From NCBI GenBank assembly GCA_964458645.1, contig CAYWJU010000006.1:36201-100200 (forward strand): DNA of 64,000 nt, read 5' to 3'. The translations under genes and the position numbers were made by a program. The DNA is from DAORHV01 sp964458645. GTDB taxonomy: Bacteria; Patescibacteriota; Gracilibacteria; Peribacterales; Peribacteraceae. Shown here in pieces: positions 51,662 through 58,917 of the stretch. The first letter of the stretch is position 1, and each line of letters starts with the position of its first letter. Below the pieces are notes generated by a model. It searched no databases, was not told the DNA's origin, and worked only from the letters and a program-made list of their open reading frames with translations.

Positions 51662-53704
51662 TTAGCGCACTGTATATGACATAAATGCACGCATGATGCG
51701 GTTGGTAACCGGCCCTCTTTTCCCGGAACCAATCTTCGTCTTCTCTATGCGAATGACCGGCAGCGGACCGGTGGTGGTTTTCGTCAGGAAGACTTCGTCG
51801 GCTGTAAGAAGATCGTGCTGCGTCGGCAACGCAAAACGGACCCTGAGCTTCAGCTGCTTGGCGAGCTTGAGAACGACTGCGCGTGTAATGCCAAGCAGCA
51901 CGCGCTCGTCTGCGGTGTGCAGTACGCTACGGCTTACCCAAAAGAGATTCGAGTACGCACCTTCGGGCACATGGCCGGCCGAGTCGAGCAGCAATGCCTC
52001 TTCGTGACCGCGCTTGCGGGCGGCGGCATTGGCATGGGCGCAGACATCGTACGGCAGCGCCTTGGCCAGCGGCGTAACGCGTTGGGCCTGTATGAACATG
52101 GCTGAGACGCCCTTGTAGACGGTCGGATCGATAACAAGCGGCAAACACTGGATCAGCACGTCATTGTTTGTCGCCAAAATCTTGATGCGCAGTGGTCCGG
52201 CGCCGCAGATCTGTGCAGCAACCAGAATATCGCGGCCAATATTGTCGCAATACGGCGGCAGCCGGAACCCCAGCAAGCGTGCGGATCTGGCCAGGCGTTC
52301 GCGATGTGCGTCGAGTTCAAACGGCATACCGTCGTACGTACGCAGCGTCTCGAATACGGCCTTTCCTTTTGCATGCAACGGATCAAGCAACGCAAGGCGC
52401 GGATCGAGCGGGTCAGCTGACTTGCCATTGATCCACGTCATGGCCTTCGGCTGAGCGAGATCGAAAAACGCTTTGGCTTTATCGAGGGTCTCTTGGTATT
52501 CGCTCTCCGCCGTTGAGTCGGCCACGATGCCGCCACCAACAGAGAGCGAGAGATGCTTGTCGGTGGAAACAAGTGTGCGGATGAGAATACTTGTTTCGGC
52601 TCTACCGTTGTCGCCCAGCATGCACAGGACGCCGGTGTAGGGTCCGCGCTTCAGCGGCTCGAGTCGATCGATCTCCTGCACCGCACGTTTCTTGGGACAG
52701 CCGGTGACCGAGCCTCCTGGCAAGCACCGGCGCAGCACGTCGATGACCGATGCGCCACGTTCAAGCTCGCCCTCAATGACCGAATGCGTATGCCAGACAG
52801 TGGGATTCGCCTGGACCACGCATGCATCCTTCACACGTACGCTGCCAATGCGACACAGTTGGCCCAAGTCATTTCGCAGCAGATCGGTGATCATGGACAG
52901 CTCGGCGCGTTCTTTCTCGCTCTCCAGCAATGCTTTGCGCTGCGCAGCATCTTCGGCCGCAGCCGCACCGCGCGGACGCGTCCCCTTAATGGGCAACGTG
53001 ACAATGCGGCTGCCGCGGATGCGCACGAACGTTTCGGGCGACAACGACAATAGCGTGCAGGCTTTTGATTCGAAGAACGACATGCAGGCAGCCGGATTGC
53101 GGCGTGCAAGTATTGCAAACAGCTCACGACGGTCTACGCCGCTGACGGCATCGAAGCGCTGAGCAAAGTTCAGTTGGTAGAACTCGCCGTCGCGAATGCA
53201 CTGCCGTATGCACTTGAAGGCTGCTGCGTAGACGGCCCTGGTCATACGTGCGCGGAATGCAAGTGCGGGAGCCGGCAACAAGCGTGGCAATGGACGCTTG
53301 AGCATGGCCCGCACCGATGCCACGAACCGCGCATCACCCACGATCGTGAGCGTGGTGCCGCGAATCAACACAGCGTTGTCGTAGGCATGGAAACATAGCC
53401 CCGGAATCCTCTGATCGTCCTTTATTTTCGTCTTCACTCCGAGCAGTGCGCAGCCTAGATCGTAGCCGACATAACCGATGAGTCCGCCCGGAAACGGCAA
53501 CGCCGATGTCGTTCGACGACTCTGCAGCGCGGCCTCCAATTGCTCCAGAGCCTGAGGGGAATCGCCGGTAATGGTGTTCGACGGATTCCAGGCGATGACG
53601 GTCCATTCGCCTGCAGTGACGTACGACACGCATTTCTCAGACGCACGCAGGCGCGCGAAAAACTCGAGCGGATCGCCGGCGGAAAAATGCAACGTCGTCT
53701 TCAT
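51662..53704 (-). CDS. pabB: Aminodeoxychorismate synthase component I fused to aminodeoxychorismate lyase
   Basis: A 680-residue fusion for p-aminobenzoate synthesis. Residues 1 to about 415 are the chorismate-using PabB domain: LPIKGTRPRG (K240 in PIKGT distinguishes PabB from TrpE, which has PIAGT), CLPGGSVTGCPKKRAVQEID and GGGIVADSTAESEYQET. Residues of about 420-680 are a PLP-dependent lyase like PabC (KAVFETLRTYDG, LLLDSAGHVPEGAYSNLFWV, with the probable PLP Lys in LAKALPYD). It converts chorismate and the PabA ammonia to aminodeoxychorismate and then to p-aminobenzoate for folate. Its ATG overlaps the pabA stop as ATGA. Confidence 0.92.
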   Translation of the reverse strand: MKTTLHFSAGDPLEFFARLRASEKCVSYVTAGEWTVIAWNPSNTITGDSPQALEQLEAALQSRRTTSALPFPGGLIGYVGYDLGCALLGVKTKIKDDQRIPGLCFHAYDNAVLIRGTTLTIVGDARFVASVRAMLKRPLPRLLPAPALAFRARMTRAVYAAAFKCIRQCIRDGEFYQLNFAQRFDAVSGVDRRELFAILARRNPAACMSFFESKACTLLSLSPETFVRIRGSRIVTLPIKGTRPRGAAAAEDAAQRKALLESEKERAELSMITDLLRNDLGQLCRIGSVRVKDACVVQANPTVWHTHSVIEGELERGASVIDVLRRCLPGGSVTGCPKKRAVQEIDRLEPLKRGPYTGVLCMLGDNGRAETSILIRTLVSTDKHLSLSVGGGIVADSTAESEYQETLDKAKAFFDLAQPKAMTWINGKSADPLDPRLALLDPLHAKGKAVFETLRTYDGMPFELDAHRERLARSARLLGFRLPPYCDNIGRDILVAAQICGAGPLRIKILATNNDVLIQCLPLVIDPTVYKGVSAMFIQAQRVTPLAKALPYDVCAHANAAARKRGHEEALLLDSAGHVPEGAYSNLFWVSRSVLHTADERVLLGITRAVVLKLAKQLKLRVRFALPTQHDLLTADEVFLTKTTTGPLPVIRIEKTKIGSGKRGPVTNRIMRAFMSYTVR

Positions 53705-54291
53705 GCGCGGCAGGCGAGAAAATTTCTCAGAATCATATCGCCGTGCTTGGTCAGGAACGATTCGGGGTGGAATTGAACGCCGAACACGGGGAGCGATTCA
53801 TGCATCAGACCCATGAGAATGGTCTTGGCATCCTTCGTCTGCGTCCAGCACATGGCGCGAAACATCGGCGGCACTTCTTTCACGATGAGCGAATGATACC
53901 GTGCAGCGGTGAACGGCGACGGAACGCCGCGCATCAACCCTTTCTTGTCGTGAGTGATGGCACTGGTTTTTCCGTGCAACAGTTCGGGCGCATGCACCAC
54001 ATTCTTGGCTCCATACGGCGAAAATACCTGTCCGATGCACTGGTGCCCAAGGCACACGCCAAGCAAGGGGATTACGCCTGCAAACGTCCGGATGATGTCA
54101 TTGCTGGCGCCCGCGTCGTCGGGCGTACCGGGGCCGGGGGAAAGAACGATGTGCGTGGGATTGAGCGTGCGAATTGCCACCGCGTTGATCTCATCATTTT
54201 TTGCCACGATCACCTCGGCGCCCAGCGAGCCGAGCTGCTGGTAGAGGTTGTAGGTAAACGAATCGTAGTTGTCGACGAGGAGTATGCGCAC
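53701..54291 (-). CDS. pabA: Aminodeoxychorismate/anthranilate synthase glutamine amidotransferase
   Basis: A 196-residue class I glutamine amidotransferase subunit giving ammonia to PabB. The triad is present: Cys in GVCLGHQCIG and His-Glu in FHPES, and the N-terminus LLVDNYDSFTYN is typical. Coupled to the pabB-pabC fusion by a 4-bp overlap, so p-aminobenzoate synthesis is its probable role rather than tryptophan synthesis. The start is the second of two GTG codons (54291), because TACAAT lies exactly 6 nt before it and overlaps the first. Confidence 0.92.
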   Translation of the reverse strand: MRILLVDNYDSFTYNLYQQLGSLGAEVIVAKNDEINAVAIRTLNPTHIVLSPGPGTPDDAGASNDIIRTFAGVIPLLGVCLGHQCIGQVFSPYGAKNVVHAPELLHGKTSAITHDKKGLMRGVPSPFTAARYHSLIVKEVPPMFRAMCWTQTKDAKTILMGLMHESLPVFGVQFHPESFLTKHGDMILRNFLACRA

Positions 54292-54297
54292 GCGCAC

Positions 54298-54303
54298 ATT
54301 GTA
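54298..54303 (-). promoter_or_regulatory. -10 giving a leaderless pabA-pabB mRNA with GTG start
   Basis: TACAAT, then the 6-nt spacer GTGCGC, then GTG at 54291. Confidence 0.5.
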
Positions 54304-54324
54304 CGCACATTCTGAAGAATATTA

Positions 54325-54352
54325 TTGACTCACGAATGAAGATGGATAAAGT
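54325..54352 (+). promoter_or_regulatory. Promoter with a long leader ahead of a 35-residue protein
   Basis: A -35 TTGACT (54325-54330), a 16-bp spacer and -10 TAAAGT (54347-54352) predict a leader of about 265 nt. The 54353-54612 region holds a 14-codon ATG frame at 54401 and an open frame running into the next gene, but I see no convincing protein or known RNA. Confidence 0.4.
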
Positions 54353-54625
54353 TTGAAGTCACCGATGAAACTCTCTCACTCCTTCTGCGCCGCCGCCAAG
54401 ATGTCGAAGCAGGCCACGCTGCGTGGACGGGGTGTTGTTGTGTAATCGGAAACGAATCTCTCGCACACAACGCACCCCTCACTCACCCGGAGGGGCATTT
54501 GATCGTTGCGTTCATTCACACCGCCGGCGACAAGGAATCCGCTTTCGTCCGCGTTTGCTCTCGTAGTCTCGAGGGCAGCGGCAAGTGGAATCTGGTCACA
54601 CTCACATCTTTCGGAGGTCGGTCCC

Positions 54626-54733
54626 ATGAATCTGCGTAAGGCAAACCTGGAACAGCGCAAGAAGCGTCGCGCGCTCAAGAAGTGGAAGCGCAAGATGCTC
54701 CGCCGCAAGCTCAAGGTTGCCAACGTGTCGTGA
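54626..54733 (+). CDS. Very small basic ribosomal-type protein (AURKAIP1/COX24-like)
   Basis: A 35-residue, extremely basic protein (KKRRALKKWKRKMLRRKLK). The Arg/Lys pattern resembles the AURKAIP1/COX24 domain of small ribosome-associated proteins; by family knowledge it would bind the small subunit. The start is supported by a canonical Shine-Dalgarno GGAGGT at 54613-54618, 7 nt before the ATG, rare in this window. A strong hairpin follows. Confidence 0.7.
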   Translation: MNLRKANLEQRKKRRALKKWKRKMLRRKLKVANVS

Positions 54734-54784
54734 GCCGGGACGCTCGCGACGTTCAGCTCCAAGGAAGGAGTGTTCTCAGTATCA

Positions 54785-54819
54785 CTCCGACGCCCGTGGC
54801 AAAACCATGGGCGTCGGAG
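54785..54819 (+). terminator. Strong hairpin after the small basic gene
   Basis: CTCCGACGCCC (54785-54795) pairs perfectly with GGGCGTCGGAG (54809-54819) and extends inward. No T-run follows, so termination would need other factors. Confidence 0.55.
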
Positions 54820-54899
54820 GACATTCGCCCTTACGGGCATTGCTCAGCGTACGCACTCCCCGCAGACTGCGAAAGTGGGTTCCTCGTCGACCGATACGC

Positions 54900-55562
54900 T
54901 TACAGTGATTGCGTCTTGATTTGCATCGCTGGCTTGGATGCCGGAGGCGATGCGCGCCGTACGCTTTCGCGCACTTTCTCCAACAGCGTTTCTGCTTCTT
55001 TCATTTGCTCAGACGTCATCGCACTCTCAACGCTCTTTTGGCTTTCAGAAGCCTCGGCATCACCTCCTTCAATAGCCAACGTGAACCAGACATACGATCC
55101 TACGAGGTCTTTGGGGGCGCCTTCGCCATTGGCAAGCATAACGCCGACGTTGTATTGCGCACCGGTGTCGCCTTGTTCTGCCGCAAGCTTGAACCACTTG
55201 AGTGCTTCGGCGTAATTCAATGTGGAGCCCGTACCGCGTGCATACGCCAGACCGGCGTTGTACTGCGCGTCGCGTCCGCCCTGCTTGGCTGCCTTCACGA
55301 ATAACTCGGTGGCTTTTTCCGCATTCATCTCCACGCCTTCGCCTTTCATGTACAGATAGCCGAGTGTCAGCTGCGCATCGGCATTTCCGGCCTCGGCTGC
55401 GCTCATGAACAATTGGACCGCCTTCGCTCCGTCGGCCGCGACGCCGTCTCCCTGCCAGTATTTCAGGCCTTGTTGATACTGCGTTGCGGCCTCACTTGCA
55501 CCATTGCAAGCAGAGAGCAGCAGCAACGAGAGAATGCTTGTCACAAGAAAAGGATGTTTCAT
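54900..55562 (-). CDS. Sel1-repeat lipoprotein
   Basis: A 220-residue lipoprotein. The signal peptide ends in the lipobox LSAC at residue 19, so the protein is membrane-tethered. About four Sel1/TPR-like repeats of 36 residues follow (AVQLFMSAAEAGNADAQLTL, ALKWFKLAAEQGDTGAQYNV), then a coiled C-terminus. Such repeats make scaffolds for protein contacts. The ATG at 55562 has TACTCT exactly 6 nt upstream; the 5-residue longer frame was rejected. Repeat copy C lies just upstream. Confidence 0.88.
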   Translation of the reverse strand: MKHPFLVTSILSLLLLSACNGASEAATQYQQGLKYWQGDGVAADGAKAVQLFMSAAEAGNADAQLTLGYLYMKGEGVEMNAEKATELFVKAAKQGGRDAQYNAGLAYARGTGSTLNYAEALKWFKLAAEQGDTGAQYNVGVMLANGEGAPKDLVGSYVWFTLAIEGGDAEASESQKSVESAMTSEQMKEAETLLEKVRESVRRASPPASKPAMQIKTQSL

Positions 55563-55568
55563 GCCGAC

Positions 55569-55574
55569 AGAGTA
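55569..55574 (-). promoter_or_regulatory. -10 giving a leaderless Sel1 lipoprotein mRNA
   Basis: TACTCT, then the 6-nt spacer GTCGGC, then ATG. It borders repeat copy C. Confidence 0.45.
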
Positions 55575-55577
55575 CAT

Positions 55578-55636
55578 GATTCCGAGGAAGCCGAGGAATA
55601 CGACAGGTACCCCCTCATCGGTCGCCTCGGACTCTT
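55578..55636. repeat. Palindromic intergenic repeat, degenerate copy C
   Basis: GATTCCGAGGAAGCCGAGGA on the left and CATCGGTCGCCTCGGACTC on the right form a short, decayed version of the inverted repeat, filling the gap between the Hsp20 and Sel1 genes. Confidence 0.55.
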
Positions 55637-55640
55637 GCTG

Positions 55641-56114
55641 TTACTCGCTGATACGGATGATTTTCACGCGCTCTTCTTTTGGCACCAAAATTTTCAAGAT
55701 GGCGTCTTTATTGAAGGTTGCCTTCACTTTCTTGGGATCGATGGAACACGGCAACGTCACCGACCGGCTGAACTCACCCCAAAAACATTCCTGCAGGTAA
55801 TACTGATTCTGCGGAATGTCGTCGGTCTGTTTGCGCTGACCACGGATGGTAATGACATTGTCGGTGATTTCGATATCTAGGTCGGCCAATTTTACGCCGG
55901 CCATCGGCGCTTTCAGAATGTAGTAATTGTCGAATTCGAAAATATCCAAAGCGACCTGGCCGCCCGTTTGCGGCTGTGTGGAGTTCACGGGGGCAACCGG
56001 TTTCACCGCATGAGACTTGGCATGCGCGTGCACCGGACTGCGTCGCTCGACTGCTCCATCGGCATCGGCCTCGGTCGACGCCGAGAAAATGCCATGGAAC
56101 GGGGAAGGGATCAT
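55641..56114 (-). CDS. Hsp20/alpha-crystallin small heat-shock protein
   Basis: A 157-residue ATP-independent chaperone. After a poorly conserved N-terminal arm of about 50 residues comes the alpha-crystallin domain: ALDIFEFDNYYILKAPMAGV, then ITDNVITIRGQRKQ, the swap-loop WGEFSRSVTLP and KATFNKDAILKILVPK (the A-x-x-x-n-G-L-type end, here A-x-x-x-D-A-I-L). The IXI tail is RIIRIS-like. The ATG at 56114 is chosen over the TTG at 56123 because TACATT lies 7 nt upstream. Confidence 0.92.
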   Translation of the reverse strand: MIPSPFHGIFSASTEADADGAVERRSPVHAHAKSHAVKPVAPVNSTQPQTGGQVALDIFEFDNYYILKAPMAGVKLADLDIEITDNVITIRGQRKQTDDIPQNQYYLQECFWGEFSRSVTLPCSIDPKKVKATFNKDAILKILVPKEERVKIIRISE

Positions 56115-56121
56115 GGCGTCC

Positions 56122-56127
56122 AATGTA
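56122..56127 (-). promoter_or_regulatory. -10 of the Hsp20 gene
   Basis: TACATT lies 7 nt before the ATG at 56114. It also decides the start, since the upstream TTG would fall before the transcript. Confidence 0.4.
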
Positions 56128-56315
56128 GCGAATGTCGCTTGTATTCGGCAAAAATGCCGTATGGCAAATTCTCTTATTTATGAGATGGTAGCGTTCGAAA
56201 GTGCCCTCATTGGTACGAGAAAGTAGTCATACTATTTTTTGAATTCGTCAATGAAGCGGCATTCGGGCATGGACAGGGTCGTGAGACTCTGGCGCTAGAT
56301 CTATGGAAAATAGAC

Positions 56316-56343
56316 TTGCCGCATGGGAGAAGATGAGTACAAT
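56316..56343 (+). promoter_or_regulatory. Promoter of the XRE regulator gene
   Basis: A -35 TTGCCG (56316-56321), a 16-bp spacer and -10 TACAAT (56338-56343) place transcription start near 56350. Confidence 0.45.
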
Positions 56344-56351
56344 TCCCGCGC

Positions 56352-56375
56352 CTACTCGACTACCGTAGTGAGTAG
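56352..56375. promoter_or_regulatory. Palindromic operator at the start of the XRE gene
   Basis: CTACTCGACTAC at 56352-56363 is mirrored by GTAGTGAGTAG at 56365-56375 with one extra G. The palindrome covers the predicted transcription start of the regulator gene, so autoregulation is likely. Confidence 0.55.
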
Positions 56376-56402
56376 ACGAACGGTTTCTCCCCCTTCCCTA
56401 CG

Positions 56403-56627
56403 ATGCCGACCGCCACCCTTAGGAACAACATCCGCCGCCTGCGCTTCGAGCGCGGGATGACGCAGGAGGAACTTGCGTTGCGCGTCGGTGTGAGCCGCCA
56501 GACGATCATGTCGATCGAGCGCGGTGCCACGAACCCATCTGTGTTGCTTGCCTACAAGATTTCCATGGCTCTGAATGCTCCGGTGACCGAGGTCTTCTCC
56601 GTCGAGGGAAGTTTGGTTCCAGTCTAG
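56403..56627 (+). CDS. Small XRE-family transcriptional regulator
   Basis: A 74-residue protein that is essentially one Cro/C1-type helix-turn-helix domain: LRFERGMTQEELALRVGVSR as helices 1-3 and TIMSIERGATNPSVLLAYKI. Closest in layout to the short YozG/YgzD-like regulators. It probably binds as a dimer, and a palindrome of about 23 bp sits on its own promoter. The leader ends in a pyrimidine-rich run before the ATG. A clear terminator follows. Targets beyond itself are unknown. Confidence 0.9.
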   Translation: MPTATLRNNIRRLRFERGMTQEELALRVGVSRQTIMSIERGATNPSVLLAYKISMALNAPVTEVFSVEGSLVPV

Positions 56628-56654
56628 GCGAGGACTCCAATCAAAGAATCCAAG

Positions 56655-56676
56655 GACCCCGGAAGGGGTCTTTTTT
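56655..56676 (+). terminator. Terminator of the XRE gene
   Basis: GACCCC (56655-56660) pairs with GGGGTC (56665-56670) over a GGAA loop, followed by six T. Confidence 0.9.
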
Positions 56677-56687
56677 GTTTCTCCTGG

Positions 56688-56770
56688 GAGGACTCCGAAG
56701 AAACCAAGGCAACCGAAGAGCCCGACGAATTTCTGCTTTCCTTGGATTCCTCGGTTTCATCGGATTCTTC
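56688..56770. repeat. Palindromic intergenic repeat, copy D
   Basis: Left arm 56688-56729, loop of 8 nt, right arm 56738-56770. The left arm differs from the left arm next to the S23 gene (58451-58493) at only about 6 of 43 positions. It lies between the XRE terminator and the recJ stop. Confidence 0.8.
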
Positions 56771-56774
56771 TCAT

Positions 56775-58421
56775 CTACTCCTTCTGCTTTTGCAGACCTC
56801 GAATGTCTTTGATGAGGAGCTGCACTTCGCGCTTGTCGTTCCAATCGCTGATGCTGAGTGTGCAGGCCACATCCCACCACTCTTTGCCGGTAAGCGATTC
56901 GGCATGTGCTCCCAGACCAAAGCCCACCGCTTTCTTGCCACCCACGCGGCATTGCAGATGCTTGCCATCGGCACCGACGGTACGGACCCACTCTATGGAT
57001 TGGCTCTGAAGTAAAAAAACCGGCTGGTCATTGCCCATACCGAACGGCTCCAGACGCTGTATGGATTCGGTGAACGGGATGGTGACATTCGTGAGCGGCA
57101 GCGTTGCGTCGATATGCAGGACCGGCCGCATGGCATCGCCGGTAAAACCTTGTTCGCGCATGCATGCATTCAGTGCGGCCTGCACTGCGGCAAGGTTGGC
57201 AATATTGAACGTGCAACCGGCGGCCTGTGCATGTCCGCCGTACGTGATAAGCAAGTCGCGGACGCCAGGCATATTCAGCAGCGCCGCAACGTTGACCTGG
57301 GGAATGCTGCGTAGCGACGCGGTGCAAATGTCGCCGGTGACGGCTGCCACCAGGCTGGGGCGGCCATAGCGTTCTGTTAGCGCACCGGCGATAAGGCCCA
57401 CGACACCGGAGTGGAACTCGCTGCTGGCCACACACAAGAACGGCTGCGTTGGGTCGATCAGCGACACGGCCAGCTCGACCATCTTTCCGGTAATACCTTG
57501 GCGTTCGGTATTCAGCGCATGCAATTTTTCGAGCGAGTCGCCACCGTCGAGCAATGCTTGCAGCGCCACGATGGGGTGATCGATACGGCCGCTGGCATTG
57601 ATACGCGGCACGATGCGGAACGCGATGTCGGTGCTGGTGAGCGCCTGGGCACTCTGGCCGCGCACGGCATCGGCAAAATCTTTCAACGGCGAATCCGGAA
57701 GTTTGGAGAGCAGGCGTAATGCGTGAATCACCAGCCCACGGTTTTCACCCGTGAGCGGAACTAAATCACCGATAGTGCCGATGGCGGCCAGAATGATGTC
57801 TTGTTCGATTCCCGCCCACGGCTTGCCGTGTTCCAGTGCGCGTACCAGCATGAGCGCTACGCCGGACCCTGAAAGATGCTGGTTGGGAAATGGCGTGGGC
57901 AGAAGCGGATGCAGCACGGCGTAGGCGTCGGGGCGACCCTGGGGTGCGGCGTGGTGATCGGTGACGATGACGTCCATGCCCAGTGCCTTGGCATGTGCGA
58001 TTTCGGCGGTGGCGGCAATGCCGGTATCCACCGTAATGAGCACCTTCACTCCTTTTGCATGCAGTGCATTCAAGCTCTGGATTTTCATGCCGTAGCCCTC
58101 TGTGGCGCGGTGTGGCAGATGCACAACCGGCTCGACGCCATGGCGACGGAAATAGCGTACGAGCTGTGCGCAGCCGGTAATGCCATCGGCGTCGTAGTCG
58201 CCGAAGATGCCGATGGTTTCCTTGTTGTTGATAGCCTGCTCAATGCGGGCGACTGCTTTGGCAGCCTCCGGAAAACGCAGGGGGTCAGAGAGTTTCAGAG
58301 GCTTGCCGGTGACGACGTCGTCGAGACCGCGCTCTTTGGCGAGCACGTCGATGAGTTCAGCCACGGGACTGTCGCGGCGGAGGACCCATTGGCGGCCGGT
58401 GAGAGAAAGAGAGGGGGTCAT
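56775..58421 (-). CDS. recJ: Single-stranded-DNA exonuclease RecJ
   Basis: A 548-residue DHH-family 5'-3' exonuclease used in recombination and repair. Metal-binding motifs are FGDYDADG, TVDTGI and VTDHHAAP, and the DHHA1 domain carries YGGHAQAAGCTF. The OB-like C-terminal domain is present (GADGKHLQCRVGG). The length is typical of the compact RecJ core. The start is ATG at 58421. It is flanked by repeat copy D at its end and the left S23 arm just before its start. Confidence 0.95.
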   Translation of the reverse strand: MTPSLSLTGRQWVLRRDSPVAELIDVLAKERGLDDVVTGKPLKLSDPLRFPEAAKAVARIEQAINNKETIGIFGDYDADGITGCAQLVRYFRRHGVEPVVHLPHRATEGYGMKIQSLNALHAKGVKVLITVDTGIAATAEIAHAKALGMDVIVTDHHAAPQGRPDAYAVLHPLLPTPFPNQHLSGSGVALMLVRALEHGKPWAGIEQDIILAAIGTIGDLVPLTGENRGLVIHALRLLSKLPDSPLKDFADAVRGQSAQALTSTDIAFRIVPRINASGRIDHPIVALQALLDGGDSLEKLHALNTERQGITGKMVELAVSLIDPTQPFLCVASSEFHSGVVGLIAGALTERYGRPSLVAAVTGDICTASLRSIPQVNVAALLNMPGVRDLLITYGGHAQAAGCTFNIANLAAVQAALNACMREQGFTGDAMRPVLHIDATLPLTNVTIPFTESIQRLEPFGMGNDQPVFLLQSQSIEWVRTVGADGKHLQCRVGGKKAVGFGLGAHAESLTGKEWWDVACTLSISDWNDKREVQLLIKDIRGLQKQKE

Positions 58422-58450
58422 GAGCAGGTTGCTGATGAGGACATAGTGCG

Positions 58451-58916
58451 GGAGGAGTCCAAAGAAACCAAGGAATCCGAAGAATCCGACGAACTATTTC
58501 ACGCCAAGCTTTTTCGCAGTCGGCTGAGAAGAAAGCTCGTTCGTTGCAAATGATCATCCAAGCGCTCAAAGCGGCCTCTCTCGATGTACTCTAAGTCACA
58601 ACTCAGACGAGCAGTGCAATGAACCTCTTCGAGCGACCCTATGGCAATATCGATAAACCTGCATTTTTCAGCTTTCGATCGTTTCGCATTTCCCTCTGCA
58701 ATGTTCAGAGCAACACTTGAAGCAGCTCGCCGAAGCTGGCTTGTCAGGCCAAATTTTTCATAGGAAGGAAACTCTGATGTCATCCGATAAACGGACAAAC
58801 AAAGTTTATAAGATTCCTGCCAAACAATAAGTTTTTCGTAGGGGCGTTGATGCATGTCCTCAGGCTATCAACGAAAACTTCCTCGGTGTCGTCGGATTCT
58901 TCGGATTCATCGGAAT
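58451..58916. repeat. Interrupted palindromic repeat with the S23 gene in its loop (copy E)
   Basis: Left arm 58451-58493 (ending AATCCGAAGAATCCGACGAA) and right arm 58875-58916 (GTCGTCGGATTCTTCGGATT and on) are reverse-complementary over most of their inner part. The S23 gene (58499-58855) fills the space: its stop is 6 bp from one arm and its start 20 bp from the other. In the other copies the arms are joined by only about 8-12 nt. Confidence 0.75.
58499..58855 (-). CDS. S23-type four-helix-bundle protein
   Basis: A 118-residue protein of the S23/four-helix-bundle family, first known from intervening sequences in 23S rRNA genes. Signature segments are EKLIVWQESYKLCLSVYRMT, LTSQLRRAASSVALNIAEG and RFIDIAIGSLEEV. 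Relatives form pentameric bundles that bind nucleic acid, and the bAvd accessory protein of diversity-generating retroelements is homologous; no reverse transcriptase is present here. The gene sits precisely between two inverted-repeat arms, so it may be part of a small mobile or structured element rather than a host gene. Confidence 0.9.
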   Translation of the reverse strand: MHQRPYEKLIVWQESYKLCLSVYRMTSEFPSYEKFGLTSQLRRAASSVALNIAEGNAKRSKAEKCRFIDIAIGSLEEVHCTARLSCDLEYIERGRFERLDDHLQRTSFLLSRLRKSLA

Positions 58917-58917
58917 C

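Noticed and set aside
58499..58855. Diversity-generating retroelement suggested by the Avd-like S23 protein
   Set aside because: No reverse transcriptase, template repeat or variable repeat lies nearby.
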